DNA of 64,000 nucleotides from Deltaproteobacteria bacterium (GTDB lineage: Bacteria > Myxococcota > Kuafuiibacteriia > Kuafuiibacteriales > Kuafuiibacteriaceae), in contig JACKEN010000001.1 in the NCBI GenBank assembly GCA_020632995.1, positions 590,001-654,000 on the forward strand. Reading direction: 5' to 3'. Of this stretch, positions 1 through 9,413 are shown in pieces. The position numbers and the translations under genes are program-made. The notes beneath the pieces were generated by a model, which ran no database searches, was not told where the DNA came from, and was given only the letters and a program-made list of their open reading frames with translations. Within the stretch, counting starts at the first letter, position 1. Each line of letters starts with the position of its first letter.

Positions 1-881
<881 letters not shown>

Positions 882-961
882 GCTCAATTCGTCGGGGCTA
901 GGGCTCGGCCTTCGAGCCACTCAGCGCACAGCGCAAGAATCTCATTCGTCTTCTTTCAGTT

Positions 962-1077
962 TCCGGTGGCTATAGCGTGGGGGTCACACCCGATCCCATC
1001 CCGAACTCGGCAGTTAAGCCCCACAGCGCCGATGGTACTGCACCAGTGATGGTGTGGGAGAGTAGGACGCCGCCGGA
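962..1077 (+). rRNA. rrf: 5S ribosomal RNA
   Basis: A 116-nt sequence whose ends pair (TCCGG at the start, CCGGA at the end). It carries the conserved 5S core CCCGATCCCATCCCGAACTC and, near the 3' end, GGGAGAGTAGG. It sits 80 nt after 23S in the usual order and is followed immediately by a terminator. Confidence 0.96.
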
Positions 1078-1086
1078 TTTTTTTCC

Positions 1087-1122
1087 GCCCCGTGAGGCCT
1101 TTGGCTTCACGGGGCTTTTTTT
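1087..1122 (+). terminator. rho-independent terminator of the rRNA operon
   Basis: A 13-bp stem (one G-T pair; outer arms GCCCCGTGA and TCACGGGGC) with a TTT loop is followed by seven T residues. It lies 9 nt after 5S and ends the rrn transcript. Confidence 0.93.
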
Positions 1123-1389
1123 GTGCCCGATCGTCGCATGCTCGCCGGCCCAACATCTGGCGGTCGACGGCGAGCAACTGCACCATCCCTGGTGCTCTCG
1201 CTTGACCGAAGGGCGGCGATCTCGGTCCAATTCCGACTGGTTCCGCCGAGGTGCCTGGCGGTCCGAGAGCGCAGCAGGAAACGGCCCGCCTGGGCCGCGG
1301 ATCCCGACGGGACGTTTCCTGCTGCGCTCGATCCCTGCTGACCCTTCCGCTTGTCCCGGTGCCCCTCGCCGTGGTTCTGACTCAGCAGG
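1123..1389 (+). other. non-coding stretch between rRNA terminator and upp
   Basis: There is no convincing open reading frame here. The only clear structure is the long inverted repeat at 1267-1329. A promoter for the following salvage genes must lie in this stretch, but no obvious sigma-70 pair stands out. Confidence 0.6.
1267..1329. repeat. 17-bp perfect inverted repeat with nested hairpins
   Basis: The left arm GAGCGCAGCAGGAAACG (1267-1283) is the exact reverse complement of 1313-1329. The 29-nt interior contains two further small hairpins (GGCCC/GGGCC and TCCCG/CGGGA). There is no T-tract, and it lies about 60 nt before the upp start. It could be a structured leader, a REP-like element or a regulatory site. 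Confidence 0.85.
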
Positions 1390-2208
1390 ATGCCCGACCA
1401 CGTCTATGAGCATGTGACCTTCGCGGTGTCGGAGATCGAGCACCGCTACGGTCCCAACGTACACCTCCTCGCCGATCCCTACCTGCTCACGCTGCTCGCG
1501 CAGCTCTGCAGCCCGGATACCGTCCAGCCCGTGGTGAACCGGCTGGTTCACGAGCTCTACCGGTTCATGACCGCCAAGGTGATGGCCACCGAGTTCCCGC
1601 GCCGTCGGGTCGAGATGCCCACCCGCATGATCGCGTCGACGCCGCGGGGCGTCTACGTGGGGGAGGTGCTCGAGCCTCGGACCCGCGCGGTGGTGGTGGA
1701 CGTGGCCCGGGCCGGGATGCTGCCGGCGATGGTGGTGTACGATGCGCTGAACCACGCCCTCGATCCGCGCGGTGTTCGACAGGATCACGTGGTGATGAGC
1801 CGGACCACCGATGAGCGGACCGGCGCCGTCACCGGCGTGTCGATGTCGGGCTCCAAGGTGGCCGGGGACGCCGCCGGCGCGGTGTTGATGGTGCCCGATC
1901 CCATGGGCGCGACGGGATCGTCGGCGTGCGCGGCGGTGGACATCTACCATGCGCCCGGCATGCAGCCGCCGAGCAAGGTGATCCTCATGAACCTGATCGT
2001 GACCCCGCAGTACCTGCGGCGGGTCACCACCCAGTTCCCGAGCGCCACCATCTATGCGGTTCGGCTGGATCGCGGGCTCAGCTCGGCCGACGTGCTCCGC
2101 GCGGTGCCGGGCGAGCGGTGGGATGAAGAGAACGGCCTGGATGACCACCAGTACATCGTCCCCGGGGGCGGCGGCTTCGGTGAGCTCATGAACAACGCCT
2201 ACGTCTGA
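1390..2208 (+). CDS. upp: uracil phosphoribosyltransferase-like protein
   Basis: Expected to make UMP from uracil and PRPP (pyrimidine salvage, cytosol). The PRPP loop reads VPDPMGATGSS (about residues 168-178). The C-terminus has YIVPGGGGFGELMNNAY, matching the uracil-binding end of the family (usually YIVPGLGDAGDR...). At 272 aa it is longer than the usual ~208, with an N-terminal extension, and the C-terminal motif is divergent, so specificity is less certain than the fold. It lies 14 nt before hpt and is probably cotranscribed with it. Confidence 0.78.
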   Translation: MPDHVYEHVTFAVSEIEHRYGPNVHLLADPYLLTLLAQLCSPDTVQPVVNRLVHELYRFMTAKVMATEFPRRRVEMPTRMIASTPRGVYVGEVLEPRTRAVVVDVARAGMLPAMVVYDALNHALDPRGVRQDHVVMSRTTDERTGAVTGVSMSGSKVAGDAAGAVLMVPDPMGATGSSACAAVDIYHAPGMQPPSKVILMNLIVTPQYLRRVTTQFPSATIYAVRLDRGLSSADVLRAVPGERWDEENGLDDHQYIVPGGGGFGELMNNAYV

Positions 2209-2222
2209 GGAGAGAGCGACAG

Positions 2223-2750
2223 ATGAACGACTACACCAAGGTTCCCGAGGTCATGATCTCGGCTGAGGAGATCGCCCAGCGGGTGAAGGAGATGGGCGAG
2301 GCCATCGCGAGGGATCTGGACGAGCGCGACCTCACGGTGGTGGGGGTTCTGAAGGGGAGCTTCGTGTTCATGGCGGATCTGGTCCGCGCGATCGAGAGGC
2401 CCCTGACGTGCGACTTCCTCGGGCTGTCGTCCTACGGATCGGCGACGGAGTCGTCCGGAGTGGTGGCGATCACCAAGGACCTCGGCGATCCGGTCGAGAA
2501 CAAGCACGTCCTTGTGATCGAGGACATCATCGATACCGGGCTGACGATGGCCTACCTGCTGGAGAACCTGGCCACCCGCCGGCCGGCATCGGTCAAGATC
2601 GCCTCCTTGCTCTCCAAGCCCGCGCGGCGCAGGGTTGAGATAGACATCGACTACCTGGGCTTCACCATCGAGGATCGCTTCGTGGTGGGCTACGGGTTGG
2701 ACTTCGATGGGCGGTATCGCAACCTGCCTTACATCGGAACGATGGACTGA
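2223..2750 (+). CDS. hpt: hypoxanthine(-guanine) phosphoribosyltransferase
   Basis: Converts hypoxanthine (and usually guanine) plus PRPP to IMP/GMP. The 175-aa length is typical. The PRPP motif VLVIEDIIDTGLTM lies at about residues 97-110. The substrate-binding half carries VVGVLKGSFVFMADLVRAI near residue 40, and the DFDGRYRNLPYIG end is also typical of the family. A clear GAGGAGAG ribosome-binding site precedes the ATG. Paired with upp, it recycles bases released by the nucleoside phosphorylases encoded further on. Confidence 0.95.
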   Translation: MNDYTKVPEVMISAEEIAQRVKEMGEAIARDLDERDLTVVGVLKGSFVFMADLVRAIERPLTCDFLGLSSYGSATESSGVVAITKDLGDPVENKHVLVIEDIIDTGLTMAYLLENLATRRPASVKIASLLSKPARRRVEIDIDYLGFTIEDRFVVGYGLDFDGRYRNLPYIGTMD

Positions 2751-2759
2751 GGAGCTGCC

Positions 2760-3461
2760 ATGGCCAACGAGGACGCCGCGCCGAGCCCGAAGAAGAAGGT
2801 CCGTTGGGGCCGCATCTTTGGATTCATGTTGCTCCTGGTGCTCTTGGGCGCCGGGCTCTACGGCGCCTCGTGGCTCAACGCTCGCCGCTACTACCTGGTG
2901 GTCGGGCCCACCGATGTGCGCGTGGGGCGCGGGCGGATGCTGCCCATGGGCTACGATCCCTTCGTGCCGACCGAGCCCACGCAGCGCAAGGCGTACCGTA
3001 CGTTCCCGCTCCCGGGCGGGCTCACGGTCGAGCGTGGGGAGCGGAGCTTCTTCGACCGGGTCGAGCTCGATCAGCAGCTCTACGACCTCCTGGTCCGATC
3101 CCTGGAGCACACCCTGGCCGCGAACAACGCCCGGACCCCGGAGCTCTCGGTGGCCTACCTCGAACAGCTCCGCGCGCTCCCCGGGCTGAACGTCGAGCAG
3201 CGCGGGCGCGTGGACGCGCTGGGGCAGCAGGCCATCTTCGTCGAGGCGAAGGCGCTCGAGGCGCAGGCGGTGGCCGCGCTACAGCAGGCGATCGAGAAGT
3301 TCGAGGTGTCCGCGAAGGGTGGGGCGCCGGTCGCGACCGAGGCTCGGGCGCGGGCGGCGGCGCTGACTGCGCTGCTCCAGCGGTTGCGGGGCGAGGCGGT
3401 GCTGCTGGTGCCCCCGCCGGCGCCCGCTGCCACCAGCACCATCGGTGCGGCCGCCCCCTGA
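2760..3461 (+). CDS. membrane-anchored protein of unknown function
   Basis: The 233-aa protein has a basic N-terminus (residues 10-18), one transmembrane helix at about residues 19-39, and then a soluble part. That part has an Ala/Glu/Gln-rich helical region (about 150-215) with coiled-coil character and a Pro/Ala-rich tail. No known domain was recognised. The start is set by GAGGAG 5 nt upstream of the ATG. It lies 9 nt after hpt and so is probably in the same transcript, although its sequence gives no link to nucleotide metabolism. Confidence 0.75.
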   Translation: MANEDAAPSPKKKVRWGRIFGFMLLLVLLGAGLYGASWLNARRYYLVVGPTDVRVGRGRMLPMGYDPFVPTEPTQRKAYRTFPLPGGLTVERGERSFFDRVELDQQLYDLLVRSLEHTLAANNARTPELSVAYLEQLRALPGLNVEQRGRVDALGQQAIFVEAKALEAQAVAALQQAIEKFEVSAKGGAPVATEARARAAALTALLQRLRGEAVLLVPPPAPAATSTIGAAAP

Positions 3462-3538
3462 ACGCGGATTCACCCTCGGGCCGCCTTGTTCCCTCGATTC
3501 CTGGTTGATTCCGGGCCTGGATTCGAGGTACCACCCGG

Positions 3539-3573
3539 CCACTTTTCCAGAGGGGCTTCGGTCCCACTTTTCC
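3539..3573 (+). repeat. direct repeat CCACTTTTCC x2 upstream of acpP
   Basis: The 10-mer CCACTTTTCC occurs at 3539-3548 and again at 3564-3573, a 25-bp spacing, 25-60 nt before the acpP start. Repeated T-rich decamers are unusual in this GC-rich DNA and could be an operator or part of the promoter; this is inference only. Confidence 0.4.
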
Positions 3574-3597
3574 GGAAATCGCAAGAGGCGAATCTCA

Positions 3598-3837
3598 ATG
3601 GCTTCCATCGAAGACAAGGTCAAATCGATCATCGTCGAGCAGCTCGGCATCTCCGAAGATGAGGTCAAGCCCGAGGCTTCCTTCATCGATGATCTGGGCG
3701 CGGACTCTCTCGACATCGTTGAGCTGGTGATGGCGATGGAGGAGGAGTTCGAGATCGAGATCCCCGACGAGGAGGCTGAGAACATCAAGACCGTCGGCGA
3801 CGCCATCAAGTACATCGACAAGCACAAGTCGGCTTGA
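3598..3837 (+). CDS. acpP: acyl carrier protein
   Basis: Carries growing acyl chains on phosphopantetheine during fatty acid synthesis. The 79-aa acidic protein has the attachment motif DLGADSLDIVELVM (modified Ser at residue 38). The upstream in-frame extension has no support, whereas the chosen ATG is preceded by AGAGGCG and gives the standard length. fabF starts 22 nt after the stop, the classical acpP-fabF order. Confidence 0.97.
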   Translation: MASIEDKVKSIIVEQLGISEDEVKPEASFIDDLGADSLDIVELVMAMEEEFEIEIPDEEAENIKTVGDAIKYIDKHKSA

Positions 3838-3859
3838 TGCCCTGACGGGGGCACTCCAC

Positions 3860-5131
3860 ATGAGCAGCATGGTCGACCACCGGGGGCGCCCCCGCGTGGT
3901 GATCACCGGCATGGGCCTGGTGACACCCTGCGGGACTGGGCTCGAGAAGTCGTGGTCCTCGATCATCGAGGGCAAGAGCGGCATCGGCCCCATCACGCAC
4001 TTCGACGCAGGCCCGCACGAGACCCGCTTCGCGGGCGAGGTGCGGGACTTCGATCCCAAGCGTTGGATGGAGCCCAAGGAGGTCCGCCGGAACGACCTCT
4101 TCATCCAGTTCGCCATCGCCGCGAGCGAGATGGCGATGGAGGACGCGGCCTACAAGGTCGCGCCCGAGGAGTCGGAGCGGGTCGGTGTCATCGTGGGTGC
4201 AGGCCTGGGCGGGCTCGAGACGATCGAGCTCACCGCCAAGGTGCTGTTCGAGCGGGGCCCGAAGAAGATCAGCCCCTTCTTCATCCCGGCGCTCATCGTG
4301 AACCTGGCCCCCGGCCAGATCTCCATCCGGATCGGCGCCCGAGGACCAAACTGGTCGCCGGTCTCTGCCTGCGCCACCAGCGCCCACGCGGTGGGCGAGG
4401 CGGCGGAGCACATCCGGCGCGGGGTCTGCGACGTGGTCGTGACGGGCGGCGCGGAGGCCACCATCACCGCACTCGGGGTGGGTGGCTTCAACGCCATGAA
4501 GGCGCTCTCCACCCGGAACGACGAGCCCGAGCGGGCGAGCCGGCCCTGGGACAAGGATCGAGACGGCTTCGTGATGGGCGAGGGCGCCGGGATCCTCGTG
4601 CTCGAGAGCCTCGAGCACGCGCTGGCCCGTGGCGCGCGGATCCACGGCGAGGTGCTCGGCTACGGCTCCACGTCCGACGCCCACCACATCACCGCTCCCG
4701 ACGGTCAGGGTGCGCGGCGCTGCATGCGCATGGCGCTGGCCGACGCCGGGGTGGAGACGAGCGCCATCGACTATATCAACGCCCACGGCACCTCCACGCC
4801 GGTGGGCGACACCCAGGAGATCGAGGCGATCAAGGACGTGTTCGGTGAGCACGCCAAGAAGCTCGCGATCTCGTCCACCAAGTCCATGCATGGCCACATG
4901 CTGGGTGCGGCGGGCGCGGTGGAGGCCATCATCACGATGATGGCCATCAAGAACGGGATGTTGCCGCCCACCATCAACCTCGAGAACCCGGACGAGGGCT
5001 GTGACCTCAACCTGGTGCCGAACGTGGCCCAGGCCCGGGCGATCAAGGTGGCGTTGAGCAACTCGTTCGGCTTCGGGGGCACGAACGCCTCCCTCGTGGT
5101 CGGCGCCTACGAGCCTGATCAGAGCCGGTAG
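3860..5131 (+). CDS. fabF: beta-ketoacyl-ACP synthase II
   Basis: Condenses malonyl-ACP with acyl-ACP to elongate fatty acids. At 423 aa it is slightly longer than the usual ~412. The catalytic triad is visible: Cys in SACATSAHA (about residue 171), His in NAHGTSTPVGD (about 311) and His in GHMLGAAGAVE (about 348). The C-terminal NSFGFGGTNASLV loop is intact. Its 3' end overlaps the convergent barrel-protein gene by 13 bp. Confidence 0.97.
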   Translation: MSSMVDHRGRPRVVITGMGLVTPCGTGLEKSWSSIIEGKSGIGPITHFDAGPHETRFAGEVRDFDPKRWMEPKEVRRNDLFIQFAIAASEMAMEDAAYKVAPEESERVGVIVGAGLGGLETIELTAKVLFERGPKKISPFFIPALIVNLAPGQISIRIGARGPNWSPVSACATSAHAVGEAAEHIRRGVCDVVVTGGAEATITALGVGGFNAMKALSTRNDEPERASRPWDKDRDGFVMGEGAGILVLESLEHALARGARIHGEVLGYGSTSDAHHITAPDGQGARRCMRMALADAGVETSAIDYINAHGTSTPVGDTQEIEAIKDVFGEHAKKLAISSTKSMHGHMLGAAGAVEAIITMMAIKNGMLPPTINLENPDEGCDLNLVPNVAQARAIKVALSNSFGFGGTNASLVVGAYEPDQSR

Positions 5132-5856
5132 GCGACTCCAGCCATCAGCTTGAGGCCCCAGCGCACGTCGTCCGTGGCGATGTGCGGGCCGACCTTCACG
5201 TCCATGGTGATGGCCAGGGGCGGGGTGAGGTGGAACTCCGCCACCGGGCCGACCAGCACCGGGACCGCGAACACGGTGGAGCGGCCGCTCTTGGTCGGGA
5301 TGGCCAGGAGGATCGGAAGCTCCAGCCCGCCGCCGAGGATGATCCGGTTCTCGAGGGCGTAGCCTGCCGTAGCCTGGAGGTTGGCCATGAGGCCCAGGGT
5401 GAAGCCGCCCTCGAAGCCGAAGGCGAGGCCGGGATCGACCCGGGCGCCGACGCTCCACGCCTGGTCGCGGAAGATGGTCCAGCGCATGGGGGCGGCGAAA
5501 ACCAGGTTCTTGCCGAAGGTCCGGCTGGGGCGCCAGAGGCCGTAGTCGAAGCCTACGAGGCCGCCGACCGAGAAGCCGCGGCGGAGCGAGTAGTGGTAGG
5601 CGGCCCGGGGGAGGCCCGAGAACCCGGCCTCCAGCTGGGCGATGGCGCCCGAGGTGGGCACGCCACCCGCCGTGATGTCCCAGGAGACGCTCTGGACTAC
5701 GGGCTCGGACGGGGCAGGCGCCTCGGACTCGGGCGCCGACACCTCGCTCGGGGCGGGGGCGTCGCCGTCGGCGGGCTGGGCCAAGGCTGGAGCCGCGCTC
5801 GCGGTGAGGAGGAGGAGCGCCAGGGACGGGAGGGGAGTTCGCACCGCGCGCAGCAT
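5119..5856 (-). CDS. exported outer-membrane beta-barrel-like protein
   Basis: The start at the internal Met gives a clean Sec signal peptide (basic LRAVR, hydrophobic stretch, cleavage after ALA-Q near residue 27). An Ala/Pro/Glu-rich spacer follows, then about 180 residues of alternating polar/aromatic strands (for example FSVGGLVGFDYGLW and VFAVPVLVGPVAEFHL) ending in an aromatic-hydrophobic terminus (GVAYRL). This pattern fits a small transmembrane barrel. No specific family was recognised. Confidence 0.72.
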   Translation of the reverse strand: MLRAVRTPLPSLALLLLTASAAPALAQPADGDAPAPSEVSAPESEAPAPSEPVVQSVSWDITAGGVPTSGAIAQLEAGFSGLPRAAYHYSLRRGFSVGGLVGFDYGLWRPSRTFGKNLVFAAPMRWTIFRDQAWSVGARVDPGLAFGFEGGFTLGLMANLQATAGYALENRIILGGGLELPILLAIPTKSGRSTVFAVPVLVGPVAEFHLTPPLAITMDVKVGPHIATDDVRWGLKLMAGVAYRL

Positions 5857-5956
5857 CGCCCACGGGCCAGAGCGCCGCAACGCGGATCGCCCAACCGTGA
5901 GAAACACCACACGAGGCTTGAGAGTCCCCCGCGCGCGTCAGTAATCTCGGCCTACA

Positions 5957-6715
5957 GTGCGTTGTCTGTCACACGCCCTCAGCGATGTCGGCATGAAGCG
6001 GGACCACAACGAGGACGCCTACCTCGCGACCGATGAGCTGATGCTGTACGTCGTCGCGGACGGGATGGGTGGCCACGCGGCGGGTGAGGTGGCGTCTTGG
6101 GAGGCGGTCGAGGCGGTGCACGGGATGGTGCGTCGTGGCCGTGAGATCCTCCAGGCGTACGCCGACCAGCCGAGCGAGGAGACGGTGGCGGGGCTTCGAC
6201 GCCTGGTCGAGAGCGCGATCCAGGCCGCTACGTACATGGTGTTCGGCATCGCGGAGCAGGACCCAACCCACAAGGGCATGGGCACCACGATCACGGTGAT
6301 GGCGGTGGTCCACAACATCGCGGTCCTGGGCTCGGTGGGGGACAGCCGCGCCTACCTCGTGCGGGGCAACCGGACCTGGCAGGTCACCGAGGATCACACC
6401 CTCGTGCAGCTCCAGATGAAGGCGGGGCTCATCACCGCCGAGCAGGCCAAGAACTCCCCGCGCGGCAACGTCATCACCCGCGCGGTGGGGCCGCGTGAGT
6501 ACGTGCAGGTCGACACCTATGTGGTGCCGGTGCAGCCGGGCGATCGCTACCTGCTTTGCTCTGACGGTCTGCACGGGTACCTCGAGACCCACGAGATCGC
6601 GCCGGTGGTGTCGGCCTCGACCCTCGCCGAGTCCTGTCAGCGCTTCATCGACATCGCCAACCAGCGCGGCGGCAAGGACAACATCACCTGCGTGATGGTC
6701 GAGATCGCGGCCTAG
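5957..6715 (+). CDS. PP2C-family protein serine/threonine phosphatase
   Basis: Predicted Mg/Mn-dependent phosphatase that would counter Hanks-type kinases. All family motifs are present in 252 aa: RDHNEDAY near residue 15, VADGMGGHAAGE (33-44), GSVGDSRAYLVR (about 128), LCSDGLHGYL (about 199) and GGKDNITCVMV at the end. The metal-binding aspartates are intact, so it should be active. The start is a GTG; no better upstream start exists. It is cytosolic, with no membrane segment. Confidence 0.93.
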   Translation: MRCLSHALSDVGMKRDHNEDAYLATDELMLYVVADGMGGHAAGEVASWEAVEAVHGMVRRGREILQAYADQPSEETVAGLRRLVESAIQAATYMVFGIAEQDPTHKGMGTTITVMAVVHNIAVLGSVGDSRAYLVRGNRTWQVTEDHTLVQLQMKAGLITAEQAKNSPRGNVITRAVGPREYVQVDTYVVPVQPGDRYLLCSDGLHGYLETHEIAPVVSASTLAESCQRFIDIANQRGGKDNITCVMVEIAA

Positions 6716-6717
6716 CC

Positions 6718-7212
6718 CTACCGGGCGCCGGTGCGGCCGGTGGCGGCCTTGAAGGCGTCTCGGGTGGTGCCGGCGGCCGCGTAGCACCAGCGGTGCTCGA
6801 GGGCGAGGAGGGTCACCAGGTGGGGCCGGTCCTCCTCGGGCACGACGCTGAAGTCGAGGGTGGTGAGCCGCCCGAACACCCGCAGGAAGTCCAGGGCCTG
6901 GCGGACCACCGTCCCCGAGCGGTGGTGGCGAGAGGGCAGGGTCTCGGTCCAGCGCTCCAGCTCGCCGACCTCGGCGCCGAGCTCGCGCACGAAGGTGGCG
7001 AGGGGCGAGCTGACCGTGCCACCTTCCTCGCCCTCCCGGTAGCGCCGCAGCAGGCTCAGCACCGGCCCGAGGCGCTCGAGGCGTCGGGTCGGGCCGTCCT
7101 GGAGGGCGGCGGCGCGCCGGGCGTCGAGGCGCTGCTGCTGGGCGCGTCGGGCGTCGCGGGTCTTGGTGGAGGCGCAGGCGGGGGTGGCGTAGATCGACTG
7201 GGGCGAGGTCAT
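6718..7212 (-). CDS. hypothetical protein, basic and helical
   Basis: The 164-aa product starts at an internal ATG (TSPQSIYATPAC...), because residues further upstream look like untranslated sequence. It is rich in Arg and Ala, has no signal peptide or membrane helix, and no domain was recognised. It ends 2 bp from the convergent PP2C gene and is divergent from adenosine deaminase, with a 170-bp gap that could hold promoters for both. Its reality rests mainly on coding-like composition and a snug fit between neighbours. Confidence 0.6.
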   Translation of the reverse strand: MTSPQSIYATPACASTKTRDARRAQQQRLDARRAAALQDGPTRRLERLGPVLSLLRRYREGEEGGTVSSPLATFVRELGAEVGELERWTETLPSRHHRSGTVVRQALDFLRVFGRLTTLDFSVVPEEDRPHLVTLLALEHRWCYAAAGTTRDAFKAATGRTGAR

Positions 7213-7382
7213 GCCTGGTTGGACAGCAAGGACCGTGCAAAGTTGCCAGGTGCGCGAGATGTCTGATGAAGCGCGGGCCGCGGGTGGCCGTGACCACGGG
7301 CCCTGGGGTGTGGTTGACCACGGCCTGTACACCCCGTTTCCGTGCGAATGCGCTGTCGGCCTGCTAGAACTGCCGGGTGGTC

Positions 7383-8570
7383 ATGGAACCTGCTGGAGGG
7401 CGCGATCAGGCCCAGCCTGACGGGTCGGGCGAGGCGGTGGGGTCGGGGGCGCCGCCGGTCACGCTGGAGCTCCTGCGGGCGCTGCCGAAGACCGACCTGC
7501 ACTGCCACCTCGACGGCTCGCTCCGGCTGAGGACCATCCTCGAGCTGGCCGAGCAGGATCGGGTGCCGCTGGGCGCGACGGACGAGGACGCCCTCGCGCG
7601 GCGGCTCCACCTCGGGGAGAACTGCGAGAGCCTGGAGGCCTACCTCGAGGCGTTCGAGGTGACCCTCTCGGTGATGCAGACGGAGGGGGCGCTCTACCGG
7701 ACCGCGTACGAGCTGGCCGCCGACGCGGCGGCGGAGAACGTGCGGTACATGGAGGTGCGGTACTCGCCGATCCTCCACACCCAGCGCGGGCTGCCGCTGC
7801 CCAACATCGTCGAGGCGGTGGTGCAGGGCCTGCGCGACGCGGAGCGCGACCACAAGATCCGGAGCGGGGTGATCCTGTGCGGGATCCGGAACATGGATCC
7901 GCTGATGTCGTTCCGGATGGCGGAGCTTGCAGTGGCCTTCAAGCACGCAGGTGTCGTGGGCTTCGATCTGGCGGGGGCCGAGGTCGACTACCCGGCGAAG
8001 AACCACGTCGAGGCGTTCCGGCTGATCCTCAACAACAACGTGAACTGCACCCTCCACGCGGGGGAGGCGTACGGCCCCGAGTCGATCCACCAGGCCATCC
8101 ATTACTGCGGTGCGCATCGCGTCGGCCACGGCGTGCGCCTGGCCGAGGACGGGGATCTGCTGAACTACGTCAACGATCACCGGATCGCGCTCGAGGTGTG
8201 CCCGAGCTCCAACGTGCAGACCGGCGCGGTGCGCTCGCTCGAGACGCATCCGATGCGGTTCTACTTCGACTACGGGATCCGGCTGACCATCAACACCGAC
8301 AACCGGCTCATCACCGACACCACGAGCAGCAAGGAGCTCTGGCTCGCCCACCAGCACATGGGCTTCTCGCTCGAGGAGCTGATGCAGGTGATCATGATGG
8401 GCTTCAAGAGCGCCTTCCTGCCGCTGCGCGAGCGCCGCGCGCTGCTCCTCGAGGCGGCGCGGGAGCTGGAGGCGCTCACCGCGGTCTCGGTGCGTCCGGA
8501 GATCGCGGATCGCGACGAGGAGGGTGCGCCGCACCTGGCGCGCCTGTCCGAGCGCCCGGGCTGCGCCTAG
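7383..8570 (+). CDS. add: adenosine deaminase
   Basis: Hydrolyses adenosine/deoxyadenosine to (deoxy)inosine. The zinc and catalytic motifs are intact: HCHLDGS near residue 40, LHAGEAYGPES (about residue 226; zinc His and catalytic Glu), HRVGHGVRL, and LTINTDN for the last zinc ligand. At 395 aa it is longer than E. coli Add (333), with a disordered N-terminal ~25 residues and a C-terminal tail. A GTG two codons earlier is an alternative start. Its product inosine would feed the purine nucleoside phosphorylase at 22532. Confidence 0.94.
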   Translation: MEPAGGRDQAQPDGSGEAVGSGAPPVTLELLRALPKTDLHCHLDGSLRLRTILELAEQDRVPLGATDEDALARRLHLGENCESLEAYLEAFEVTLSVMQTEGALYRTAYELAADAAAENVRYMEVRYSPILHTQRGLPLPNIVEAVVQGLRDAERDHKIRSGVILCGIRNMDPLMSFRMAELAVAFKHAGVVGFDLAGAEVDYPAKNHVEAFRLILNNNVNCTLHAGEAYGPESIHQAIHYCGAHRVGHGVRLAEDGDLLNYVNDHRIALEVCPSSNVQTGAVRSLETHPMRFYFDYGIRLTINTDNRLITDTTSSKELWLAHQHMGFSLEELMQVIMMGFKSAFLPLRERRALLLEAARELEALTAVSVRPEIADRDEEGAPHLARLSERPGCA

Positions 8571-8576
8571 CAGCGC

Positions 8577-8640
8577 CTAGCAGGCCATCGGAGAAGTAGC
8601 CCATGCGATCCGCGGGGCTACTTCTCCGATGGCCTGCTAG
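8577..8640. terminator. 26-bp perfect inverted repeat, probable bidirectional terminator
   Basis: The left arm (8577-8602, beginning CTAGCAGGCC) and right arm (8615-8640) are exact reverse complements separated by 12 nt. It lies between the convergent ends of add and the glutaredoxin-like gene; the stop codon of the minus-strand gene is inside the right arm. There is no strong T-tract on either side, so termination might depend on stem strength alone. An equally possible reading is a mobile inverted-repeat element. Confidence 0.8.
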
Positions 8641-9329
8641 CCCTTCGGGAGGTAGCCGGCGTCGCTCAGCACCTGGCGGAGGGTGCGCTCGTCGAGCCCC
8701 TGCAGGATCACCCCGTCCACGTCGATGACCGGCACGCCTCCGGGCCGGAAGCCCTTGGCGGCGGCCTTCGCGGCGAGCTCCTGCTGGGCTGCGCGGGAGG
8801 CCTCGATGTCCTTCTCGACGAAGGGCACGCCCCAGCTCTTCATGAGGCGCTTGGCGGTCTTGCAGACCCCGCACCAGCTCGCGCTGTAGATGACGACCTG
8901 GCGGGCGCCCCGCGCGGCCGCGGCGGTCGCGGTGGCGGTGCCGTTGACCTCGAAGCCGTAGCGGCTGGCGAGGGCCACCGGGAAGGTGCCGTCGTCGCGC
9001 GCCTTCGAGAGATCGGCGAGGTAGATGTAGCGGCCGGCCTGGCGCACCTCGGGGCTCAGCGAGAGGTCGGTGACCACGACCTCCTTGCGGGCGGGGGTGG
9101 GGATGTCGTCGATCCGGGTCGCGGTGGCGAAGCGCCGCCCGCCCTCCTCGGGGTAGCTGAAGACGAGGTCGGTGCGCGCGGCGGTGACCTCGATCGCCGG
9201 GGGTGGGGCGGCCTCGGTCGCGCCGGCGTCGGCGGGGCCCGCGCTCCTTGTGCAGGCGGCGAGCGCCAACGAGACGAGACCCCAGGTGGTGCGGTGGCGG
9301 CGAAGAAGAGAATCGAGCCCGACGGGCAT
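8637..9329 (-). CDS. lipoprotein with glutaredoxin-like domain
   Basis: The 230-aa protein has a lipobox (LALAAC, about residues 21-26), so it is predicted to be lipid-anchored outside the cytoplasm. A linker is followed by a thioredoxin-fold domain from about residue 145: QVVIYSASWCGVCKTAKRLM, with the CGVC redox pair, and a later cis-Pro segment GGVPVIDVDGVIL. This matches glutaredoxin/GlrX-like proteins. Residues 50-130 include a segment of unknown type. Partner proteins are unknown; a role in envelope disulfide chemistry is inferred. Confidence 0.82.
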   Translation of the reverse strand: MPVGLDSLLRRHRTTWGLVSLALAACTRSAGPADAGATEAAPPPAIEVTAARTDLVFSYPEEGGRRFATATRIDDIPTPARKEVVVTDLSLSPEVRQAGRYIYLADLSKARDDGTFPVALASRYGFEVNGTATATAAAARGARQVVIYSASWCGVCKTAKRLMKSWGVPFVEKDIEASRAAQQELAAKAAAKGFRPGGVPVIDVDGVILQGLDERTLRQVLSDAGYLPKG

Positions 9330-9413
9330 GCAAGGAGGGTAGTGCAGAGCGGACACGGTGACCATCTGGACCCACACGCTTCCCCGGGCTAGGGTCGCAC
9401 CGCCGGTTTTCCC

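Noticed and set aside
882..961. tRNA in the 23S-5S spacer
   Set aside because: The spacer is only about 80 nt and shows no cloverleaf or tRNA-conserved TTCGA arm.
3806..5863. 685-codon minus-strand open frame across fabF
   Set aside because: Low-complexity His/Arg/Gly composition and no motifs; fabF on the plus strand explains the region. Only 5119-5856 in another frame is a credible gene.
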